Part shown: one piece after another, positions 26,411 through 35,975 of the stretch
Numbering within the stretch: position 1 is the stretch's first letter
How the letters are laid out: every line of letters starts with the position of its first letter
The notes under the pieces: generated by a model
Seen by the model: only the letters and a program-made list of their open reading frames with translations
What the model was told of the DNA's origin: nothing
Database searches by the model: none
DNA from: Pedobacter terrae
GTDB lineage: Bacteria; Bacteroidota; Bacteroidia; Sphingobacteriales; Sphingobacteriaceae
Reading direction: 5' to 3'
Assembly (NCBI RefSeq): GCF_900100705.1
Contig: NZ_FNCH01000008.1
Coordinates: 1-64,000 of the forward strand
Length of the DNA stretch: 64,000 nt
Translations under genes and position numbers: made by a program

Positions 26411-26683
26411 CTAATAATCAACAACCTGATCATCGACATAACAATATAACCATCGCTCTTCTGGCTCTGAAGATATTACCACCGGATGGAATTCTGATTT
26501 GCAATGGTGCGACATGTGTTGCATTGGTGAAGAATCACAGCAAAGTGTAATACCACAGGTTTGGCAAGTGCGGAGATGTACCCACGCTGTCCCTCCTTCT
26601 ATACATTCTTCACAAACGTTGTTCTTTGATGTTTTTATTTCGGTGATTGTAGAAATGTGATTGCATACTGAGTAGTTTTCCAT
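26411..26683 (-). CDS. UBP-type zinc-finger protein
   Basis: A 90-residue protein consisting almost wholly of a UBP (BUZ/PAZ) zinc finger, the domain that in eukaryotes binds the free C-terminus of ubiquitin. Visible residues are Cys24 and Cys27, then WVHLRTCQTCG (Cys40, Cys43), CCDSSP, a histidine cluster at 57-60, HPVV and the closing EERWLYCYVDD. The start is ATG 26683, two bases after the upstream gene stop, so it is co-transcribed with the flavoprotein. A longer in-frame extension would overlap that gene and is rejected. Bacterial partners of this domain are unknown to me. Confidence 0.85.
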   Translation of the reverse strand: MENYSVCNHISTITEIKTSKNNVCEECIEGGTAWVHLRTCQTCGITLCCDSSPMQHMSHHCKSEFHPVVISSEPEERWLYCYVDDQVVDY

Positions 26684-26685
26684 AA

Positions 26686-27921
26686 TTATAATTTTGATAA
26701 ATATTGATGAACCTGCGTTACAGCCATCGCACCTTCCCCAACTGCAGAGGCTACTCTCTTTACAGAACCAAACCTGACATCGCCTGCTGCGAACGAGCCA
26801 GGTACACTGGTTTCCAAATGATATGGCGCTCTGTCTAACTCCCAGCACATTTTAAACGGGTCTAAATTTGCGAGATCGCTTCCCGTATATAAATACCCAT
26901 TTTTATCCCTACAAATTGCTGTTTCGGCAGCCCAGTCGGTATTTGGTTTCCCACCTATACAAATGAATAATTTAGATGTATCATGCCATGCCTCCGTCCC
27001 TTCCTGGGTGTTTACAATTTTTATACGTTGTAAGTAATGATCACCTTCCAATGCGGTTACCTCCGAAAAGTAGAGTACGAAAATATTTTTTATGGTAGCT
27101 ATTCTTTGAATCAGGTATTCGGAAAGCGTTTCGGCAAGATTGCCTTTTCTTATCACCATAAAAACGCGCTTGGCAAAACCAGAAAAGTATACTGCTGCCT
27201 GACCTGCTGAATTTCCGCCTCCAATGATGTATAGATCCTTATCCTGACAGAAAAAAGCTTCGCTTGCACCTGCTCCATAGTAAACTCCTTTGTGAAAAAA
27301 TCTTGTTTCATCCGGGAGATTTAGCCTGGCATACTCAACACCAGTAGCACATATATTTGACTTTGCCACTAGTTTTTCACCGCTTGCAAAATCAACATGT
27401 ATTTTACTATCATAAAAAGTAGCTTTAACACCTTCCTTTAGCAGTAGAATCTCAACGCCAAATTTCAGCGCTTGTTGCCGGGCACGTTCTGCAAGATTAG
27501 CACCTGAAATCCCTTCAGGGAAGCCAAGATAATTTTCTATCATTGAACTTGTACCAGCCTGTCCACCAATCGCTTCCCTTTCTATTAAAATTGTTTTCAA
27601 ACCCTCTGATGCCGCATAAACTGCTGCACTCAGCCCAGCTGGTCCCGCTCCGTAAATGGAAAGATCATACTCTTCATATTTCGGCTGCGTTATCCAGCCT
27701 AATTCACAAGCTATTTGTTCAATTGAAGGGTTTAAGATCACCTTCCCATCAGGAAACGCTATGACCGGATGATTTTCAGGATTGTCCAGTGTTGTTTTTT
27801 CCTGAGGTGAGTATTGGGTAACATCAAACCAATCGAAGTCGACTACACTACGCTTTAAAAAATCTCTTATAGGATAAATTTCCGATGAATCAGCTTTTCC
27901 GTATAGTCTTAATTTTATCAT
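26686..27921 (-). CDS. Thioredoxin-reductase-like FAD oxidoreductase lacking CxxC
   Basis: A 411-residue protein with an N-terminal glutaredoxin/thioredoxin-like domain (about 1-75, no CxxC) followed by a TrxB-like flavoprotein: FAD motif GAGPAGLSAA at 91-100, GGQAG at 119-123, NAD(P) motif YIIGGGNSAGQAA near 231, and the closing SVPGSFAAGDVR. The CATCDG redox disulfide of thioredoxin reductases is replaced by GVYYGAGASEA (about 212-222), so it cannot use the standard dithiol relay. A UBP zinc-finger gene follows after 2 bases. The electron acceptor is unknown. Confidence 0.88.
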   Translation of the reverse strand: MIKLRLYGKADSSEIYPIRDFLKRSVVDFDWFDVTQYSPQEKTTLDNPENHPVIAFPDGKVILNPSIEQIACELGWITQPKYEEYDLSIYGAGPAGLSAAVYAASEGLKTILIEREAIGGQAGTSSMIENYLGFPEGISGANLAERARQQALKFGVEILLLKEGVKATFYDSKIHVDFASGEKLVAKSNICATGVEYARLNLPDETRFFHKGVYYGAGASEAFFCQDKDLYIIGGGNSAGQAAVYFSGFAKRVFMVIRKGNLAETLSEYLIQRIATIKNIFVLYFSEVTALEGDHYLQRIKIVNTQEGTEAWHDTSKLFICIGGKPNTDWAAETAICRDKNGYLYTGSDLANLDPFKMCWELDRAPYHLETSVPGSFAAGDVRFGSVKRVASAVGEGAMAVTQVHQYLSKL

Positions 27922-28122
27922 AAATTTCCTATAGTGTAGATTGATTATACATTTGAGTCAGGCAACTACTTGAATTCAAAACCGTAATCACGCCAGCAAG
28001 CATCCTTAATTAAGTAATTTAAATTCAAGCACTTGAAGACAATAAGCGCATGATTCCATACGATAAAGTTACCAATATTTCTGCATAGCAGACAAATTAT
28101 GCAAGAACTTTGATAAAACTAC

Positions 28123-30570
28123 TTAACCCTTTATTTTATAAATCTTTCCTTTACTGGTTGAAAAAGTAGTGAGGTATCCATTTCCTGATTTAGTGACTTT
28201 TTGTTTAACGCCATCCACATGAATCTTATTGCTGGTTCTAATTACACAATTGCCACCATTTCCAGATCGGATCGATGCTGACTTTACTTTACCGGCATCC
28301 CATTCCATATCCACAGTAAAAGCGCCTCTGGCTTTTAGTCCGGATATTTTTCCGTTAGCCCATGCGGTTGGAAGTGCAGGCAATAGATGCAACTCATTAA
28401 GTTGACTTTGCAAGAGCATTTCTGTAATACCAGAAGTTGCCCCAAAATTTCCATCAATTTGAAATGGTGGATGCGCATCAAAAAGATTTGGATATAGACC
28501 GCCGCCTTTTGAAACACTTAAATCGCGCATTAAATCGCGAACCAATTTATAGGCATGATCGCCATCCAATAAACGGGCCCAAAAGTTGATTTTCCAGGCC
28601 AGACTCCAACCGGTTCCCTCATCCCCTCGCAGTTCAAGCGTTTTTTTACTTGCAGCAGCGATATTGGGATTGATTAATGGAGATATTTCCCGTCCCGGAT
28701 GTAAACCAAAAAGATGACTTACATGGCGGTGATGCGGCTCTACATCTTTCCAATCCTTGTACCACTCCTGCAAGTTACCTGCCTTGCCAATATGAAGCGG
28801 ATATAGTTTCGCTAATTTGGCTTGAAGTAGTTTTCTAAATTCCGCATCAATCTTTAATGCTTCAGAAGCTTCTATACAATTACGGAAATGGTCGCGAACG
28901 ATCGACATGTCCATCGTTGTTGCGATAGAGGTATTTGCCGGTTTCCCTTTATCGTCATAATATTCGTTTTCGGGCGAGAATGATGGAGCGGTAACCAAAT
29001 ATCCGTTTTTATCTTCTACCAGATAATCCACCAAAAATTCTGCAGCGCCTTTCATTACCGGATAAGCCTTTTTCAAAAAGTCTTTATCCTGGGTAAACCG
29101 ATAATGCTCATATAAATGCCGGCTTAGCCAGGGACCGGCCATATACCAGTTTGCCCATTTCGGGTCACCCTTACCTAAATCCCCTACCGGATTACTTAAG
29201 GCCCAGATATCGCTGTTATGGTGTGCTACCCAGCCCTTCATATGATAAAAATCTCTGGCAGTTTCTTTTCCCGTTATTGCTAAATCGTTGATAAATTTGA
29301 ATAATGGGTATTCCATCTCTTCCAAATTACTAATGGCAGCAGGCCAATAATTCATTTGAGTATTGATGTTAATGGTATAATTTGAGCTCCAGGGTGGTCG
29401 CATGGAGGCGTTCCAGATTCCCTGAAGATTTGCCGGAGGTCCGCCAGGACGTGAAGAACTGATGAGCAGATATCTTCCGTATTGGTACAAAAGTGTCTCG
29501 AATGCCGGATCTTTTACGCCTTTACTAAATCCAATCAAGCGCTCATTTGTGGGAAGTTTCGCATTTGCAACATTACTTGTTGAGTCCAGCGTAAATTTAA
29601 CGCGATTGAAATAACGCGAGTAATCGGCTACGTGCTCGGTAAAAAGTACTTTCCATGGTCGCTTAGTTACAGCTAAAAGATTATCGTTACTAATTTTAAC
29701 CTCATCCTTTCCCTCACTTACGGGGCATTTATCGAAACCATTAAAGCTAGTGGCGGCACAAATAAACAATAATACTTCGTCGGCATTTGTAACGTTCACT
29801 CCCGAAGTATCAGACCTTATGCTTCCACCTTTTGAAACAGCCCGAACCTGCATGGCTACCCGCATACCGCGGCAGTCTCCATCGTCATAGCTTACCGGCT
29901 TCGAATTATAATCAATATAATTGGGATCAACCTGTGATGGGGCTTTTCCTTTAAAAATAATACCATTGTTTCCATCTGCAGTTACAGCTCCTCTAAGCTG
30001 GCTACTTACACTGGCAAAAAAACTGATCATGCCGGGTTTATCCGCACTTAAGCGAATAACAATGGCCTTACCTGGGGCAGTGGCAATGATTTCGCGTTTG
30101 TAAGCCACTCCGTTTGCCTTAAAGCGGACGGTTGCTATACTTTCATCAATAGATAAGTCTCTTACATATTCCTCAAATTTTCCTGACCCAATATCCTGTT
30201 TCAACTTAAGATCGGCCATGGGTAAAAAAGATTGAGAATAAACCCCTTGCATTTTGCTGGCTTCTGTATTTGCCTCCTGGTAATTTTCATTTTTCAAAAG
30301 TAACTCACGGGTACGCATGAGGTATTCTGGTGCTTTGGGATTCACATTCGGTTTTACTGGTCCACCACTCCATAAAGTGGCTTCATTAAGCTGGAATAAT
30401 TCATTAGACGGATCGCCAAAAATCATTGCACCCAATAGGCCATTGCCAACAGGCAAAGCTTCAGTCCATTTTTTTGCCGGAGTATTGTACCACAATAAAT
30501 CATTTTTTTGTCCAAAACATCGAAAAAACAAACCGGAACAAATAAACAGACAAAATAAAAAACGAATCAT
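28123..30570 (-). CDS. GH95-family glycoside hydrolase, probable alpha-L-fucosidase
   Basis: An 815-residue exported enzyme with an N-terminal signal peptide (about 1-20). The start of the mature part, LWYNTPAKKWTEALPVGNG followed by LGAMIFGD...QLNEATLWSGGP, is the hallmark of family GH95, inverting alpha-1,2-L-fucosidases and some galactosidases. The (alpha/alpha)6 part contains RPGGPPANLQGIWN, QMNYWPA and the late DAHPPFQIDGNFGATSGITEML. It is a single gene without neighbouring glycosidases, so it probably acts on fucosylated plant or host glycans as an accessory enzyme. Specificity for fucose is from the family. Confidence 0.93.
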   Translation of the reverse strand: MIRFLFCLFICSGLFFRCFGQKNDLLWYNTPAKKWTEALPVGNGLLGAMIFGDPSNELFQLNEATLWSGGPVKPNVNPKAPEYLMRTRELLLKNENYQEANTEASKMQGVYSQSFLPMADLKLKQDIGSGKFEEYVRDLSIDESIATVRFKANGVAYKREIIATAPGKAIVIRLSADKPGMISFFASVSSQLRGAVTADGNNGIIFKGKAPSQVDPNYIDYNSKPVSYDDGDCRGMRVAMQVRAVSKGGSIRSDTSGVNVTNADEVLLFICAATSFNGFDKCPVSEGKDEVKISNDNLLAVTKRPWKVLFTEHVADYSRYFNRVKFTLDSTSNVANAKLPTNERLIGFSKGVKDPAFETLLYQYGRYLLISSSRPGGPPANLQGIWNASMRPPWSSNYTININTQMNYWPAAISNLEEMEYPLFKFINDLAITGKETARDFYHMKGWVAHHNSDIWALSNPVGDLGKGDPKWANWYMAGPWLSRHLYEHYRFTQDKDFLKKAYPVMKGAAEFLVDYLVEDKNGYLVTAPSFSPENEYYDDKGKPANTSIATTMDMSIVRDHFRNCIEASEALKIDAEFRKLLQAKLAKLYPLHIGKAGNLQEWYKDWKDVEPHHRHVSHLFGLHPGREISPLINPNIAAASKKTLELRGDEGTGWSLAWKINFWARLLDGDHAYKLVRDLMRDLSVSKGGGLYPNLFDAHPPFQIDGNFGATSGITEMLLQSQLNELHLLPALPTAWANGKISGLKARGAFTVDMEWDAGKVKSASIRSGNGGNCVIRTSNKIHVDGVKQKVTKSGNGYLTTFSTSKGKIYKIKG

Positions 30571-31104
30571 AGACTAATATTATGGATTAAATTTTAAAAA
30601 ATGACCTTTAACGACCGTAGGGTTTTCAATATTAAATTAAAATTCTGACAAATACTAAGGATTTAACGTAGATACTAGCGTTATGACCGATATAATAGGC
30701 AAAAAACTAAAATTTTTAACCGATTAAACTTTGAAAGTATTATTTGATCTGGGCTGGCCGCGGGGCCATCTACGCTTTCATCTGGAAATACAATCCGATA
30801 CGCAGTTTGTAGTGATATTCACCCCTAATAATCAAGCACATACAGCGCCTGCCGATAATAATGCAGTTGAAGAGTATTTATGTGCAGGGTACCAATCTCA
30901 AAAAGCGTTCGACTATGCTAAGGCTGATAACTGCGATACTTAATGACATTGAGCTAATACCGATACAAATGCGCAATCACCCTATATAGAATAATTCCAC
31001 ATTAAACAACTTACCAAGTTCATTTCAAAGCAAACCCTCGTATGCATTTCGGCATACAAGGGTTTGCTTGCATTATGGTTAACCCATCCTGGGATAATTA
31101 AATT
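30571..31104. other. Gene-free interval between GH95 and TlpA genes
   Basis: No supported gene. A 70-codon open stretch at 30731-30943 on the plus strand begins with TTG, has no promoter, and no family I can name with confidence; it might be a decayed fragment. The remainder is AT-rich with no obvious structure. Confidence 0.35.
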
Positions 31105-32280
31105 TTACCGTGACATCTCTATCATAGTTGAAAGTTCCCTGACCGCAGCATCATTTGGCCAAAGCAAACCCAACTCTTTGAAACGTATTTTGCCATTACC
31201 ATCAATAACAAACTTGGCGGGGATTCCACTAACTCCAAATGATGTTACCGCAGTATTTTTTTTCGCAACGGGATCTTTCAAATCCATGTACAGCGGTAAA
31301 TCCAGGTTGTGTGTCAATAAATAGTTTGTTGCATCAGCTTGTGGGCTTGGAGAGGTTTCCCAGGTATGTATAAACAGAAACTTCACATTCGGATCATTCT
31401 TATACTTTTTAACGAGCATTTGCATCGCGGGGAGCGATTTTTTACAGGGGCCACACCAGGTTGCCCAGAAATCAAGAATGATTGTCTTTCCTTTAAAGTC
31501 TGATAAGGATACTTCTTTACCATTGATATCTTTAACTTTAAATTCAGGTGCCTGCTCCGAAATCATTTTGGCTGCTATTTCTGATTTATACTTGTCATCA
31601 AACTGACTTATTAACGCTGCTAAGTAGGCATTTGAGTCTTTTTCAGGATGCACTTTTGCATAGGCATTTTTCAGTTCGGTCTTAACATCATCATTAGCCA
31701 GGCCTGATAAAACTGCTTTTTCCAGTTCCGGAAGCGCTTCCTGGTACCTGCCGGTTTTGCTCATCAAATAATAATACTGTGCGGTTAATCCTGCACTTTT
31801 TTTGGCTGCCTGCTCATAAACCTCCTTAATGGCGACAAAAGCTTTGTTATGGTCTCCCTTTTTATCCATCACCTGACTGTAAAGCTGTAATAAAAACAAC
31901 CGCTCCTCCCTGGCATTTGTCGGATTGTTTAATTCTTGCTGAACCAGCGTTTCCGCAGCTTTCAAATCATAGGCCATGATGCCCGTCGCAATTGTTTCGA
32001 CATACATGATCCGGGCTGTTTTGTCTATCTTATTGAAATAGGATAAAGCTTTGGCTGATTTTTTCGCAACTACAAAATTTTCAGCCATTGTGGCATAGTA
32101 CTGGCCAAAATTATCATTTTGATGCGCTTTAGAAAGGCGATTAAGGATGTCCTCTTTTTTTGAAAGATCGATAAAGAGTTTCATAGAATCGAGACTTGCC
32201 TGATAAGGTGGTTTTGCCTGCTGACTATATACCGATAAACCTGTAAACAGGAGCGCAATAAATACTGTTATTTTTCTCAT
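31105..32280 (-). CDS. Exported TlpA-family thioredoxin-like protein
   Basis: A 391-residue protein with a signal peptide (about 1-20), a helical TPR-like central region (about 30-235), and a C-terminal TlpA/ResA-type thioredoxin domain. The active site WCGPC has Cys276 and Cys279 in FWATWCGPCKKSLPAM, and a cis-proline segment (GVSGIPAKFVID) follows. It likely reduces or handles disulfides in the periplasm. As the last gene of the SusC/SusD locus it may service cysteine-containing cargo or locus proteins, which is inference from position. Confidence 0.88.
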   Translation of the reverse strand: MRKITVFIALLFTGLSVYSQQAKPPYQASLDSMKLFIDLSKKEDILNRLSKAHQNDNFGQYYATMAENFVVAKKSAKALSYFNKIDKTARIMYVETIATGIMAYDLKAAETLVQQELNNPTNAREERLFLLQLYSQVMDKKGDHNKAFVAIKEVYEQAAKKSAGLTAQYYYLMSKTGRYQEALPELEKAVLSGLANDDVKTELKNAYAKVHPEKDSNAYLAALISQFDDKYKSEIAAKMISEQAPEFKVKDINGKEVSLSDFKGKTIILDFWATWCGPCKKSLPAMQMLVKKYKNDPNVKFLFIHTWETSPSPQADATNYLLTHNLDLPLYMDLKDPVAKKNTAVTSFGVSGIPAKFVIDGNGKIRFKELGLLWPNDAAVRELSTMIEMSR

Positions 32281-32311
32281 TTTGATTAGATATTATAAAT
32301 CATTTTCTAAG

Positions 32312-33760
32312 TTACATTGGCAGATTTTGTCTGGCAGCGGCAATTTGCATAATTTCCCCAAAGCCTGTAAATTTCTTAGTGTACGTACCGTTATTAAATT
32401 CTCCCTGGGCATTGATGTCGAAATAATAAACTTCGCCCGCTGAACCATTATTCACACCAATCACCAGTTGTTTGCTGGTACTTCGTTTCATTTCGATATC
32501 TTTAATTACATACCCAGTCGGGAAAGTGTAGATAAGCCTTGCCGATTTAGCAAGCATGTCGTATAAATACACGTTATTTCCGGCGGTATAATAAAGTTGT
32601 TTTAAGATGGAAGAGGTTGCAAAGTTAGTGGCACTACCAATTTCCGGACTACTATCCATTTTTTGATTAATCCCAGGATGGGTACTGTTTCCATCCCCCG
32701 TTAAAGATAGTAAGTAGCGGCCATCGTTACCTTCCATAATATAATACCATTCAATTCCCTCTTGTGATAAGGTTGTTACGCCCCGGTCATAAGCGATCAT
32801 TTTTTTACCTACGTTTGCCATATCAAACGAGTTTGTTGTTAAAGGTGTTGCGGGTGCACGATCCAGAATTCTAGACAAATACGGCATCTGCATAAAACTC
32901 ATTGTGTTGTTGTCGTAGAAATAAGTCATACTATAATCGGCGGGGAATATGCCGGGGAATAAATTATAGTTACCAGGAATGCGCTGAGTAAAGGGTTTGA
33001 CATTGTCTGAGGTTGCACCGGAAAGCCCAACATATAAATTGCCGTCTGCCACTATATACTGTTCAAATTGTAAATTATTTATCATGAATACTGGGGCACT
33101 TTTAAACGGAAGTGGTGTAGCCAAACCCGGGAGTATCGAACTTTTGTCACCAAGATCCAGCCAGTCGTTCATGTTAAAACGATAAACATTTTGATCACTA
33201 AAGTAATAGAAGAAACCACCTTTCCCAAAATTATATAAGGCCAGTGCTTTACCTGGATAGGTTTTATTGTTTGCCACTTCCATAGGGTTGTCAAAAATGA
33301 TATCGTCTGTCCGAATCAAAGAAACTTTGCCTTTTCCATCTTTGTTATTGACAATATACCAACCATCAGGATAAACACCATTCACTGTGATGGTATATTG
33401 CTTTACTGTATAAATGCCATTTCTCTTGCTCGTTACTTTGTATATTACCGGATAAGTACCTGGGCTTAGTGTTACTTTGATGCGTAAATTTTTTGTTTTA
33501 GCAATTGTTGTTGTATCTGTTGCTGTATTAAGTTTCCAGCTATAAGTAAATGAATCACCTTCGGGCATTGTTTGCGCCAATGTTGGTGTGATGATCAGTG
33601 AATCCAGTTGAGGAACCGTAAAACTGGTTGTTGCATCGGTTATCTTAATGTCGTTGATTTGATCATATTTAAACGATTGATTGTCTTTTTTACAGGCCGA
33701 AAATGCCAGCATGATGACAATAAAAACCGGGCTGAGCTTTAAAAAGTATTTTAAATGCAT
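32312..33760 (-). CDS. PKD-like family lipoprotein
   Basis: A 482-residue surface lipoprotein with the lipobox FSAC, Cys23. Residues 40-130 form PKD/Ig-like beta segments (FTYSWKLNTATDTTTIAKTKN region) and the rest is a predicted beta-rich, propeller-like domain. It matches the PKD-like lipoproteins found next to SusD in many Bacteroidota TonB loci. A role in binding the imported ligand on the cell surface is likely from position. It lies between DUF4843 and TlpA genes with short gaps. Confidence 0.78.
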   Translation of the reverse strand: MHLKYFLKLSPVFIVIMLAFSACKKDNQSFKYDQINDIKITDATTSFTVPQLDSLIITPTLAQTMPEGDSFTYSWKLNTATDTTTIAKTKNLRIKVTLSPGTYPVIYKVTSKRNGIYTVKQYTITVNGVYPDGWYIVNNKDGKGKVSLIRTDDIIFDNPMEVANNKTYPGKALALYNFGKGGFFYYFSDQNVYRFNMNDWLDLGDKSSILPGLATPLPFKSAPVFMINNLQFEQYIVADGNLYVGLSGATSDNVKPFTQRIPGNYNLFPGIFPADYSMTYFYDNNTMSFMQMPYLSRILDRAPATPLTTNSFDMANVGKKMIAYDRGVTTLSQEGIEWYYIMEGNDGRYLLSLTGDGNSTHPGINQKMDSSPEIGSATNFATSSILKQLYYTAGNNVYLYDMLAKSARLIYTFPTGYVIKDIEMKRSTSKQLVIGVNNGSAGEVYYFDINAQGEFNNGTYTKKFTGFGEIMQIAAARQNLPM

Positions 33761-33771
33761 AATATTTTAAA

Positions 33772-34506
33772 TTAAGGGAACGATATCTCTTGACCGTTCT
33801 CATCTAACAATGGACCATTTGCAGCCTCGTAAGCGGCCAGCGCATTTCTCAGCGTCACGGGGAAGTTGAGCAGACCGTCAGATCCGATACTATCTAAAGA
33901 GAAATCTGTTATACCCAGTACTTTAACCATGAATTTATACTTTTCGGCGCTAAATTCCCCAAAATCCTCATCTAAAAGATCCCAATAAGCAGGTCTAACA
34001 TACATGCCGGATACATCAATCTTCAGATATCTAAAGTTTTCCTCCGTCTGGATAGTGGTGGTCGCGGGCGTTTGGCCGAGCGTACCTAAAGTAAAATCCT
34101 TGGTTTCAGCTGGCTCTAAAACGATTCTATAAACATGGCTTGCCATTCCAACAGAGTTGATCAGTACAAGTGGATAGTTAAATATGTAGACACCAGGCGG
34201 AATGGTCACTTCTTTTAGCTCAAAATCCACACCCGCTGTTGCAGTTGTTCCGGCAGCTGTTTTTAGCAATACGGTACGTGGCTGATCAGACAGCTTTCCT
34301 GTAAGCCTCAAAGGTATATACATCGTATCCCTTGTTTTTACAGTTTTTTGAAATGCAAAAGAGTAACTTCTCGTTGCTGTGGTATGTAATTGTTGGTAAG
34401 TGTAAGCAAAGAAGCTAACGCCATCTTTTCCTTGATAGGTTTCTACAGCTTCTTTTTTACAAGAAAAAAGCGTAAAGACCATCGTCACATATAATATATA
34501 TTTCAT
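33772..34506 (-). CDS. DUF4843 lipoprotein
   Basis: A 244-residue lipoprotein with lipobox LFSC, Cys16. The frame is open further upstream into the susD gene, but the ATG at 34506 gives a proper signal peptide (MKYILYVTMVFTLFSCKKE) and is the start. The body is beta-rich with PGVYIFNYPLVLIN and DFTLGT, fitting the DUF4843 family of SusD-associated proteins. Function in the locus is unknown; probably an accessory surface protein. 12 bases separate it from the downstream lipoprotein gene stop-start junction. Confidence 0.78.
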   Translation of the reverse strand: MKYILYVTMVFTLFSCKKEAVETYQGKDGVSFFAYTYQQLHTTATRSYSFAFQKTVKTRDTMYIPLRLTGKLSDQPRTVLLKTAAGTTATAGVDFELKEVTIPPGVYIFNYPLVLINSVGMASHVYRIVLEPAETKDFTLGTLGQTPATTTIQTEENFRYLKIDVSGMYVRPAYWDLLDEDFGEFSAEKYKFMVKVLGITDFSLDSIGSDGLLNFPVTLRNALAAYEAANGPLLDENGQEISFP

Positions 34507-34519
34507 AATACAAGTGTGA

Positions 34520-35950
34520 TTAATTAGCATAGTTTGGATTAAATTGAAGTTCGGAAGGCGGAATTGGGAGTATATATTGACTCTGTGCCATAGCAGGACC
34601 AAATTGCATTCTAGAAGCTTTAATACGTTTATAGTAAAAAAATAATTGTCCTTCTGCATAAAATTCCTTCTGATACTCCTTGGTAATCTCTCCTTTAAGC
34701 GTCGAAGCAGTGATCGTATTCGGTAAAACGCCAATTCCTCTGTTCAGGCGTACTGTATTTAAATAGCTTACGCCAATCGCAGGCGTTGATGCCGTTTCAG
34801 CCAGAATATAATACATCTCCGAAAGACGGATACCTGGTACATACTGATCGAGTAAATTATCGGTAATTGGGGTGGTAGAACTGGATGCCTGCCAGAATTT
34901 AGATGGGAACGGGACTCCTCCCTCCTGCTCAAGGCGAAACGCAAATCTAAAGTCTGAAGTCCCCCCATTGTTGGTTTCGTAAAGTGTACTAAAATTAGCG
35001 GCGCTACGTGTAAGCGTTTGGCTTGCAGCCCCCCTAAATCTAAAATAACGTTGAACGGTCGGCAATATATCCCTAACCCTGATCATAAATACCTGCTCGT
35101 TAAAATACAAGCGGTCACGTACTGTTAAACCCGAACTAACGGCACCGGCCGCAGCCTGGGTAACAAATGCATACTTACCCGAACTGATTACTACATTTGC
35201 GGCAGCAGCAGCGCCTGTATTATCGCCGCTATATAACATGATCCTTGCTTCCAGTGCTTTTACACCATAGTAATTTAATTTATTCCGCCTGGCACGTAAA
35301 TCGCTGGTCACAATCGGATCAACAGGTAACAGTAGACTTTCCGCTTCTTTCAGGTCGGCCAGGGCAAATTTAACCACCTCTGCAGTTGTTGCTGGGGGAT
35401 TTGCATTTTGGTTGACGTCTTTTTTGTAAGGGATGGCTTTTAGATTGGCACCCGCAGTATATTCAGGCCCAAACATCCGTAATAAATCAAAATGCAAAAA
35501 TGCCCTTAAGGCTAAAGCTTCACCACGTAATAGTGCGTACGAATTATTGGATAGCACAGATCTGTTTGCTTCTGTATTTGCAATTATTTTATTAGCTGCG
35601 GCAATTGCACTATAACTGGCAGACCAGATGGAATCGGTATAGCTTACGACTTCCGTTGAAGCGTAGTTCAGGAGTTGTGTCTGTTGCAACTGAACTGACG
35701 ATGCAGGATCAATTGTCGCATAATTTTGAGCAAGCGCGGAAGCGAAGCCCATGGAAAGGTTATCCCCATAGAGTTTGCTACTGGCAAGCTGGCCATATAC
35801 GCCTGATAAAGCCTGTTGAAAACCAACTTCTGAAGTAAACAGCTGTTCTTCAGATAGACTCGTTTTGGGTGTTACATCCAAAAATTTCTTACAACCGGAA
35901 AACATCGCAACTATTGCCAGGATTCCTATAATTAATGTTGTTCTTTTCAT
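34520..35950 (-). CDS. SusD/RagB outer-membrane lipoprotein
   Basis: A 476-residue ligand-capturing lid for the SusC channel. The signal peptide ends in the lipobox FSGC, Cys20, followed by KKFLDVTPKTSLSEEQLF, the standard SusD opening. TPR-like helices and the C-terminal RLSEMYYILAET and VRLNRGIG segments fit the RagB/SusD family. ATG 35950 is preferred over an upstream in-frame ATG at 35989 that would overlap the susC stop and destroy the lipoprotein signal. Nutrient specificity is not readable from the sequence. Confidence 0.93.
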   Translation of the reverse strand: MKRTTLIIGILAIVAMFSGCKKFLDVTPKTSLSEEQLFTSEVGFQQALSGVYGQLASSKLYGDNLSMGFASALAQNYATIDPASSVQLQQTQLLNYASTEVVSYTDSIWSASYSAIAAANKIIANTEANRSVLSNNSYALLRGEALALRAFLHFDLLRMFGPEYTAGANLKAIPYKKDVNQNANPPATTAEVVKFALADLKEAESLLLPVDPIVTSDLRARRNKLNYYGVKALEARIMLYSGDNTGAAAAANVVISSGKYAFVTQAAAGAVSSGLTVRDRLYFNEQVFMIRVRDILPTVQRYFRFRGAASQTLTRSAANFSTLYETNNGGTSDFRFAFRLEQEGGVPFPSKFWQASSSTTPITDNLLDQYVPGIRLSEMYYILAETASTPAIGVSYLNTVRLNRGIGVLPNTITASTLKGEITKEYQKEFYAEGQLFFYYKRIKASRMQFGPAMAQSQYILPIPPSELQFNPNYAN

Positions 35951-35975
35951 TGGGATATGAATATGTTTTTTGAAT

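Noticed and set aside
26684-26848. N-terminal extension of the UBP zinc-finger frame into the flavoprotein gene
   Set aside because: The extension overlaps the end of the upstream gene in another frame and adds no known domain; ATG 26683 directly after that gene is the natural start.
30731-30943. 70-codon open frame on the plus strand between GH95 and TlpA genes
   Set aside because: It starts with TTG, has no promoter box, no recognisable domain and no conserved neighbour. It might be a decayed fragment but the sequence does not support calling it.
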